From Ryuthela nishihirai (lineage: Eukaryota; Arthropoda; Arachnida; Araneae; Heptathelidae), in the NCBI GenBank assembly GCA_038380435.1, contig JAWZYU010000008.1, positions 76,026,020-76,090,019 of the forward strand: DNA of 64,000 nucleotides, given 5' to 3'. The translations under genes and the position numbers were made by a program. Below are positions 56,531 to 64,000 of this stretch, in pieces (the stretch's first letter is position 1; each line of letters opens with the position of its first letter). The notes beneath the pieces are model-generated. The model worked only from the letters and a program-made list of their open reading frames with translations. It was not told the DNA's origin and searched no databases.

Positions 56531-59500
56531 TTTCATTTAAGTGCAAAACAATAGAATACACGCCATCATGCCATTCAGAATAAAGAGATTTCGCAGAAGA
56601 GAAGGTGAAGTTAAGTCGTTTTGGCAACGCCTTCAAAGGGCACACTGAGTTGTCCTATTTTGCAAGGGATTACTGCTGTTAAAAAGGCAATAAATTTTCG
56701 AAATCACGAATCTAATCTTTGAACGCTAAAAAGTAAAAAGCAAATTCAAAAGGCGTCGTGAATTTTCTTTTCCCAGTCTTGTGCATAAATGAGTTGCGTT
56801 TTTGTTGCCATTTTCTCCTTCCAAAAGAGCGAATAGCCTCGTGAACCATTAGACGGGAACGAGCTTACGTCCCGAACGTGCTGTCGCTTCCAGACGATTT
56901 TCCATTAACTGGGTAACCTCTTCGAAAGACAAAACAAAGAAATCTCTCCTCGGAACATAGAAACAATTTATTAAACCCACTTCACTGAATTTCAAGCAGA
57001 ATTTTCTAAAAATAACGGGTGTGATCCTTCGTTAGCAAAAGTATAGGGGTAAATATTAATGGCGTTTCAGATGGAGAATTGGTTTCTACTTACCTTTTAA
57101 CTTCAAGGAGTTTTCTTACTTCTTTCGCTGGATAGATCCGTAGTAAAAATAATATGATCTTCATTAATGAATTGAATATTTAAATAGTTAAATATTAAGA
57201 TATTAAATTCAATATTTAAATTCATGTATTTGTTACTGTGAAAATTTGCAGATGGGGAAATGAAATATTAATGGATGCTATCATCAATAAATGGGAATAT
57301 ACCTTTCGGTGGCGCTGTGCGATTAAATATTTGATTGAAAAATACACTTGAAATGTATTTGAAATATGTATTTGAATATATTTGAATATATATATATAAT
57401 ATAGTAACTGTTTAACTGTCCTGTAGAAAATGAAAAAATGCTATTGGATAAAAAAATTAATAAAAGGAAAAAAATCTGAATTTATTCGTCATGATGAAAA
57501 ATATTGAGGGTAATATGGTCGACCTAAAAGACTTGTGTTCAGAACCTCACCCCGGACCACGTTTTACTGGCGGATGGTTTTTAACAAAAGTCTGCGAAAT
57601 TAAAAATTTGAAAATGGGGAATCACAAGGGTTTTATTGACGGTTGAATCTTGGATCATCCCCTGTGCTGCCTCCGCATCAGGCGCAATGTCTTACATCAT
57701 GAAAACCCACTGGCACTCTTGAGACGGTTCTCCGCATTTCCAATTCTACCCTTTATGATAGGTCAGCGTTTCAATGTACCCAATGTAGACTTTTGAAATT
57801 ATGCGCCCTAAACCTTCAAGAGTTGAGCTTATTTTGTCTCCAGCGGATTGATGCTGTCAGCTATCTGTGCTTCCACGTCAGGACTTTTTTTTTTTATTTG
57901 TGACATATAGGACAGAGAAGAATCCTAGAAGCTACTCCTAGCTTTTACAAGCCTTCTCATACAAGGACATGCCCTACTACGACAGAAGTCACTGCCGACC
58001 ACTGCCTTAGTTAGAGCCAACACAATACACAAAGTTTGCCCTGCTGGAACAACTTGTTTTGGAAAGTGATTTTACGTTTGCCTCAATTACTCTCCACCGT
58101 TACGCGACATGGTTTAAAAATACTTATTACCCTGCATCCTCAGTACTGGGAAGTAACGGTACATGAAGAAAAATCAGCTATGGGAGTAATCATTAATCTA
58201 CAAGTGCTGACAAAGTTTTTAAAAATAGTCTCTTCCACCGTTTATCGGTGAACGTGAAGACGCTGATGAAATTCACTTTACAAGGTCCGTTGTTTTCATC
58301 GGGTAAAGAATACGTGGTAGAATGCTAAAAGTAGAATTCATGTTTCCGTTTGCGTAAAAAACGCAACACGAATGCGTATTAATAGAAAACAATAGTTTTA
58401 ACAATAACCTACTATAAAAATAATACATAAGTCTCACTCGAACGTACCCTTCTCAACATACTTGGACTAATCCACTGAAATCAGAAAGCTTCAGCGCAAC
58501 ATAAAAATCTACCTAACTATGCTTTGACTTATATGTTCTGATCGGGCCTGCCCTGTACTTATGCCGTTGTTCTCACGCAGAGCATACAAGAAGCGACGTG
58601 TCTAAGAGTGTGAAAAATTCCTTCTCTCCCACTTCTACTCTGCTACACAACCTTCAACTAATCATTGTCACATGATTCTAAAGAAATGTGGGGGACTGCG
58701 CGCACTAACGAGCAACTGGGGCCGTACAAAGGTCACGGACACTCACCCACGCCACTCGCGCTGACCTATGGGACAGCCGTGGAAACAGATAAAATAATTA
58801 GATATGATTCGACTCACTTTGAGAAGAGGAGCTCCGTGTCTTATCTCCCGCAAAGATCTTTTGAACAAAGTTAAATAATTACTGTTTCCTGTCGAATGCT
58901 CCACTTTATTAGAATTCCCTGTATGGTGCCTTCGGATCTTAAGTTATCGCGTTCTCCAAGCGGTCAGCTGATTTTACAAGGTCGTAGCGGTTACAGGGAG
59001 AATAGGGTTTGACCTTGTATATTAGAAAGGGAACATACAGAATAAGAAATTTTGCCGTATAATTCAGCGTAAAAATTTAATACGAGTTTTGCAAAATGTG
59101 TAAAAATCCCACTGTGATATGAAGTAATACGAAATTCAAGGGAGTTATCACTTAAGTTTCAACTTTTATTTTTTCCAACCGCGATAATGCATCGTTTCTG
59201 TGGAACGCTGGTGATTTCGATGCAAAAAATGGTGCAGGGGACGATCTTTCTCACACTAGCGATATGCCCATGCACTTTGCTAAAAAACAAACCTGAAACC
59301 CCATAGACAATAAAGATTTGAACTAAAAAGTCATTATATATACTGAGCTTGACAACATGAATATAGATAGGGATCCTCGCTTGTTTTCTCTATACTATCA
59401 TAAATTGAGAAATGATTCATTTAACTATCAAAGATTAATAGATCTCTGTAAAGTTTAATTCTCCACACAATCTTCTGAATTCATTCTGCTGTAGATGTCT

Positions 59501-59655
59501 AATTCTGTCAGAATCACAAGGGATGTTTTACACATTCAAGGACTTTCTCTTTTTCTGACATTCGCTAATCAAAGTGTCTATCTACAAAAGATACTACGCA
59601 TCAGACTCATCATTACACACACAAACTACCTATCCATAGGTTGTGTAAGCATTTA
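56531..59655. other. Long unassigned stretch
   Basis: About 3.1 kb without a recognisable gene, SINE or satellite. Several frames of 60-75 codons (for example 58036-58251 and 58665-58874 on +) show no motif. It is the longest SINE-free stretch in the window. Confidence 0.4.
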
Positions 59656-59977
59656 GAATGAAAAACCGATAGCAAGGTTGCTTCACTGTCATAGAGATAA
59701 ACTCATAACTTAATCTTCAGATGCATGTTTCTTCATAGAATCGTAAACTCTCAATATCTATGCATTTCCTCACACATCTCGCAAGATAATTAAAGTTCAA
59801 TCACTGATTCATCTTCCTTATGTGTATATTTACTTTCTAATAAACCATACTTTAACGACCAACATAGGTGAATCGCAAGCATCATCAGATTATTATTTTT
59901 TCCATATATCTGCTTACGTTGAAAATCTCACAATAGCCTATCCAGTACTTTACCCCCTGATACAGCTATAAGTTATG

Positions 59978-60980
59978 ATAGTCAACATCTATCCCATAGA
60001 CAGTAGGTTAGTTGCTTCTAAGAAACCTAGAGATCAATGGTAAGGCATGAGTGTTGCTGAGCACCTATGGCGTATGAAAGCTAACCATTAAGACAGATAT
60101 TTGCGAGATACACCGTTAAGACAGATAGTTGCGAGATACACCGAACGTATGAAAGGGAAAGTTTTAATAGCACGAACAGTCATTCTTTCACAATAAGTCA
60201 ATGTTGACTGCATTAAATGTGATTCGAACGGAAGACAATCTGAATAGGCGCTTTTGTTTGGAAATTAAAAATGTGAAAACTCACTGTTTATAAGAAAACA
60301 ACAATATTTTCAGTATTTCCATGAAACGTTGGGTCCCTGAATCGATCCGCTAGACCTAACTTTGCCTTCTCTGACTTCAACCACCGATAAAACGTAACGT
60401 AAGAAACGTAAGCTCTCTCGGCGGTTATTCCAAGGTGCTATCTCACTCTTTTCAGAGTTCCTGGCCCCCCGATACGTTTGAATAAGCGCATAAGTGTGTG
60501 GTGGTTAGCTGCAAACACAAGTCTTTCGACAAAGATGGGGTGTTTCACTACACGAGGAAATCAAACACTGTCTAAGAATCGGTTTAGTTATTTTTCCTGC
60601 ATGAAAATATTTCTATATTAGTGCGGAATTCTTAGAACAAGTGGTACTATGTTCGTGTGAAAGTGGTTCGGGCAAGCACACACTTTTTGATAATGTTATT
60701 TATCTTGTTTGGAAATCTGAAAGAACACTGTCTATAGAAAGTAGCATTACCCCAGTAAGCTAGTACTAATTACTTCTCGATTCTGAGGGACGAAGGTTGC
60801 AATCGTTGACAGATATTTTTTCAGAATTATGTAATCAATCGTAGTGTTCGGATATTTGATCCGTAGTAAGACATGAACGTTTGTGTTGTTTACCTACCAA
60901 GATCCCGACAACCTCTCACCTCTTCTACTGGGTCGTATGAGAGGATCCTGTAACTGTTACAACAATTAGCTGCGTGAAGT
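59978..60980. other. Left-arm-specific insertion of about 1 kb
   Basis: Relative to the right arm, the sequence between the AGCTATA.GTTAT block and the TTATTTTAAAAGCAAAG block is extra. It contains a single-arm MITE relic (about 60790-60856) and a decayed SINE-B (about 60868-60990). The rest is unassigned. Confidence 0.6.
60790..60856 (-). mobile_element. Single-arm relic of the palindromic MITE
   Basis: CGAAGGTTGC, AGATATTTTTTCAGAATT and GTAGTGTTCGGATA match one arm of the element at 13308-13521, with changes. Confidence 0.7.
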
Positions 60981-60990
60981 CGTATTTATT
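60868..60990 (+). mobile_element. Old SINE-B fragment
   Basis: Decayed match from AAGACATGAACGTTTGTGTT through ACCTCTTCTACTGGGTCG to GTATTTATTTTA. Confidence 0.5.
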
Positions 60991-61549
60991 TTAAAAGCAA
61001 AGATACACTAATTTCGGACTCGCTAGCTAGAGAACGATATATTAACTTGCCAACGTTTGATTTTAACGATCAGATAATGTATATATCATCACTTTTTTAG
61101 TTCATACTAATAACTTCCGACTTTTTGAAGGAAATATTGTCTCATTATAAGCGATTTCATACAAAGAGATACGCACTCTATGCTTCACATTTAAATCTAT
61201 AGAGATAACGATCACTTCCCATGGAACACATCTGTGAAAAAACACGCTATGATCGGGTTTGAGAAAGATTTTTAGCCCATGGGGGTGCTGCACTGCAGGA
61301 AAGCACACCATCTTTGATACAAGAACCTACATGAAAGTTATACTGTTTGAGAAAAATTCTTTAGTTCACAGCATTACAGTAAAGCACACTGTCTTGTTCG
61401 TTTGTCTGTCTGTATGTTTGCTTCTTTCTCCATGTGTGTTAAAGTGTCTGTATGTGTTTCATCTTTATGCGTATGTGTAAATATGTTTTCATATTTCTAT
61501 GAATCGTGTGTGAACATGTTATCTGTCAGCTGCTCGTTGCAAAAGAAGC

Positions 61550-62120
61550 TAACACTTTACAAACCTCAACAGATTGGCATTATATGTCCAGCTCTCGTTT
61601 TCACGTGGCACCGAAACGGGTTTCGTTTTTATACTGCGGTGATAGGTGTGATTATAACTGTGCAATAACTGGTCTACCACATCAGCATAGCGATTCATGT
61701 TTTTATCTGTGAAATATTTCCACATTTTTGTTTTTAACGTACGGTTGAATCGTTCTACTATGCTAGCTTTGGTTTCATTATGAGTGGTGAAAAATTATGA
61801 GAGTGCTTTAAGATACTTTTGAAACACTCGGCTAGTGAATTCCATCCCCTTATCTGTTTGTAATTTCTGAGACTTTCTATATTTTTTGAAAGGCTTTTGT
61901 GATCAGCAGCCCCCGATTTCTGTTTTAAAGGAACTGCACATGCATATTTCGAAAGCACGTCTATACATGGCAGTAAATATCAATTTAGTTCTCCAATCAA
62001 GTCTGTCCTGAGCTCCATCTAGCGTCAGATCTCGACCAATGGAAGGCTGTTACAGGGGGACGTCACAGGTTTAAGGTATAAGTATTACCCTTCGATGGGT
62101 GATAAGGCATTATTTTTTTC
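61550..62120 (-). pseudogene. Polinton-type (retrovirus-like, rve) integrase core, broken
   Basis: On the minus strand an N-terminal block MELRTDLIGEL (likely first catalytic Asp, about 62005) is followed by IDVLSKYACAVPLKQKSG. Next is QTDKGMEFTSRVFQKYL at about 61846-61860 (second Asp), and finally NETKASIVERFNRTLKTKMW at about 61715-61775 (catalytic Glu in VER). WKYFTDKNMNRYADV and HSYNHTYHRSIKTKP follow. Polintons and LTR elements use this DDE recombinase to join ends to the genome; the SYNHTYHRSI block is typical of Polinton integrases. Frameshifts and a stop break it. The C-terminal half lies in the inverted repeat and so is present twice. No other Polinton gene is seen nearby. Confidence 0.85.
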
Positions 62121-62275
62121 AGTATCTAACTGCTAGCCATGACCTGTTTTAAGCGTTCCTTGACCACTGGCAATCTTCCTGCGAAGCGACTTGCTCTTAG
62201 AGGTGATGATCAGCATGTTTCAATTAGGCTCTGATTTGTTTGCGAATGTTTGTGAGTACAAGAACTATCATAATT
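61806..62275. other. Spacer of the giant inverted repeat
   Basis: Unique 470-bp centre. It holds the N-terminal half of the integrase pseudogene on the minus strand. The rest, 62121-62275, is unassigned. Confidence 0.8.
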
Positions 62276-62289
62276 CACTCATAATTTTT

Positions 62290-62530
62290 CACCACTCATA
62301 ATGAAACCAAAGCTAGCATAGTAGAACGAATCAACCGTACGTTAAAAACAAAAATGTGGAAATATTTCACAGATAAAAACATGAATCGCTATGCTGATGT
62401 GGTAGACCAGTTATTGCACAGTTATAATCACACCTATCACCGCAGCATAAAAACGAAACCCGTTTCGGTGCCACGTGAAAACGAGAGCTGGACATATAAT
62501 GCCAATCTGTTGAGGTTTGTAAAGTATTAG
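62290..62530 (+). pseudogene. Duplicated C-terminal half of the Polinton integrase
   Basis: Same coding block as 61550-61790 but on the + strand: NETKASIVERINRTLKTKMW, then VDQLLHSYNHTYHRSIKTKP. It lacks the N-terminal catalytic Asp residues, so it is a partial gene created by the inverted duplication. A stop follows LLRFVKY. Confidence 0.85.
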
Positions 62531-62543
62531 CTTCTTTTGTAAC

Positions 62544-62934
62544 GTTGGGTTGGGTTGTTTTACCTCTGAGCGGCACTTTTTTGAACACCATGGGCTAAAT
62601 GGCCAGGTCACATGGACCCCGAAGGCTCAGAGAAGGTTGGGGGATGGGACCCACTGGAACAGCTGTTGGGAGACAGGTGGTAGCCTCCCGTCAAGGCCAT
62701 CCAGCGTGTTCTTTAACGTGCACAGGGTATGGCTCTCCCACACACGGGGCCACTGCTTAACGTCCCATCCGACGGACGGCGGCCTTTCCAAGGCCCATCG
62801 GTGTCCCCTACTGACCGTGGGCAGGGCGGGGAATTTTTGCAGAGATAAATCTCAACGCTGACCCAGCTGGGACTCGAACCTGGGAACTACAGATTACGAG
62901 CCTGGCGCGCTACCGACTGAGCCACCCCCGCCCC
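62544..62934 (-). mobile_element. SINE-A in the right arm only
   Basis: TSD TCTTTTGTAAC at 62533-62543 and 62935-62945. The homologous left-arm site (near 61545) is empty, giving a pre-insertion reference. Confidence 0.95.
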
Positions 62935-63167
62935 TCTTTTGTAACGAGCAGCTGACAGATAACATGTTCACACACGATTCATAGAAATATGAAAACATAT
63001 TTACACATACGCATAAAGATGAAACACATACAGACACTTTAACACACACACCCACAGGGAGAGAGAAACAAACATACAGACAGACATACGAACAAGACAG
63101 TGTGCTTTACTGTAATGCTGTGTGAACTAAAGAATCTTTCTCAAACAGTATAACTTTCATGTAGGTT

Positions 63168-63312
63168 AAGGCATGGATGTATGTGTCGTTTTTCTGCTGA
63201 GGTCCTGCCATCCTCTCAGACCTTCTACTATGGCACATAAACTGGCAGGCTCCTGTCAGACCTCTGTAGCAAGCAGCTGCTTGAGGGGGTATTTATTTAT
63301 TTATTTTTTATT
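63168..63312 (+). mobile_element. 5'-truncated SINE-B in the right arm only
   Basis: Short TSD TAGGTT at 63162-63167 and 63313-63318. The left arm has the uninterrupted site AAGAACCTACATG near 61320. It begins at AAGGCATGG, after the tRNA-like head. Confidence 0.88.
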
Positions 63313-64000
63313 TAGGTTCTTGTATCAAAGATGGTGTGCTTTCCTGCAGTGCAGCACCCCATGGGCTAAAAAACTTTCTCAAACCCGATCATAGCGTGTT
63401 TTTTCACAGATGTGTTCCATGGGAAGTGATCGTTATCTCTATAGATTTAAATGTGAAGCATAGAGTGCGTATCTCTTTGTATGAAATCGCTTATAATGAG
63501 ACAATATTTCCTTTAAAAGTTGAAAGTTATTAGTATGAACTAAAAAAAGTGATGATACATACACTGTCTGATCGTTAAAATCAAACGTTAGTAAGTTAAT
63601 ATATGGTTCTCTAGCTAGCGAGTCCGAAATTAGTGTGTCTTTGCTTTAAAAATAACATATAGCTGTATCGTGAGTAAAGTACTGTCTGTTTCAGACTATT
63701 GTGAGATTTTCAACGTAAAGATATATGGAAAAATAATAATCTGATGATGCTTGCGATTTATCTACTTTGGTCGATTGGTTTATTAGAAAGTAAATATACC
63801 TAGGTGGAAGATGTATCAGTGTTTGAGTTTTAATTATCTTGTGAGATATGCGATATTTATGAGAGAAAATTTAAAAGAGGTATTGTATGAGAGAAAGCAA
63901 AGAATACATAATGAGAGCTTTACGAATCTGTGAAGAAACATGCATCTGAAGAGTAAGTTTATCTCTAAGATTGTATGACTGTGAAAGAAACTTGTAATCA

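Larger units (their letters stand above)
59660..61805 (+). repeat. Left arm of a giant inverted repeat
   Basis: Pairs with 62276-64000. Matched blocks include CTTCAGATGCATGTTTCTTC (about 59721), GATTATTATTTTTTCCATAT (about 59889), CTAATTTCGGACTCGCTAGC (about 61008), CCCATGGAACACATCTG (about 61218), AACACACTATTATA-free integrase sequence (61550-61790) and GTTTCATTATGAGTGGTG (about 61772). This arm has about 1 kb of extra sequence (59978-60980) absent from the right arm. Its true left limit cannot be set because the partner leaves the window. Confidence 0.88.
62276..64000 (-). repeat. Right arm of the giant inverted repeat (continues past the window)
   Basis: Reverse complement of the left arm, carrying two insertions the left arm lacks: SINE-A 62544-62934 and SINE-B 63168-63312. 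At base 64000 the sequence still pairs with about 59665, so the arm continues beyond the window. Confidence 0.88.

Noticed and set aside
61390..61480. Plus-strand frames with Val/Cys/Leu-rich peptides near 61402-61668
   Set aside because: They overlap a GT-rich stretch and the antisense of the integrase pseudogene, with no motif.
1..64000. Telomeric repeats suggested by GGGTTGGGTT strings
   Set aside because: They are the complement of the SINE-A tail and occur only at SINE ends. They are not TTAGG arrays.

Overview
This is repeat-dense animal nuclear DNA, most likely from an arthropod and probably a spider. That placement is an inference from the repeat types (tRNA-headed SINEs, Tc1/mariner, Polinton/Maverick, RNase H-bearing LINE), not from a host gene. 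I found no intact cellular gene, rRNA, CRISPR array or bacterial-type operon. Almost every recognisable coding trace is a decayed transposon or endogenous virus-like gene.

The dominant component is a roughly 385-bp tRNA-derived SINE, called SINE-A here, present in about 40 full, truncated or old copies on both strands. It has a tRNA-like head with A and B boxes, a body, and a 3' module ending in a CAACCC-type tail. Most young copies are flanked by 10-14 bp target-site duplications (TSDs), so insertion order can be read. Many copies carry 2 to 6 tandem copies of only the 3' module. A second tRNA-headed family of about 200 bp, SINE-B, has a Ser/Leu-like A box and ends in GAGGGGGTATTTATTT. It occurs about 12 times and also shows dimers and tail duplications.

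Layout: 1-3.9 kb, AT-rich DNA, a minisatellite and SINEs. 3.95-6.0 kb, a mariner transposase pseudogene split by SINEs. 6.7-15.5 kb, a decayed Polinton/Maverick: an unrecognised + strand gene (6.98-8.16 kb) convergent with a long protein-primed family B DNA polymerase pseudogene on the minus strand (15,477 to about 9,516). The polymerase is broken by three SINEs, a perfectly centred palindromic MITE and a tandem duplication of its N-terminal part. 15.5-22.8 kb, SINEs, minisatellites and an AT microsatellite field. 22.8-26.1 kb, a 128-bp satellite whose unit begins with a hAT-like terminal sequence. 26-38 kb, SINEs, a hAT MITE, a Tc1 remnant and an unknown dispersed repeat. 38.3-39.8 kb, a Tc1 transposase pseudogene. 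40.4-42.2 kb, a LINE RNase H region. 42.3-43.8 kb, a mariner-type transposase pseudogene whose 3' terminus abuts a 93-bp dimeric satellite (43.8-46.4 kb). 48.4-49.6 kb, a SINE-A copy with six tandem 3' modules. 49.6-56.5 kb, mariner and LINE fragments, SINEs and one chimeric SINE. 56.5-59.6 kb, unassigned. 59.66-64.0 kb, a very large inverted repeat whose inner breakpoint lies within a Polinton-type integrase gene and whose right arm runs off the window.

The most unusual signals are the variable-copy 3' modules of SINE-A with recurrent junctions, the multi-kilobase inverted repeat centred on the integrase, the palindrome-interrupted and internally duplicated Polinton polymerase, and two satellites that abut or derive from DNA-transposon termini.
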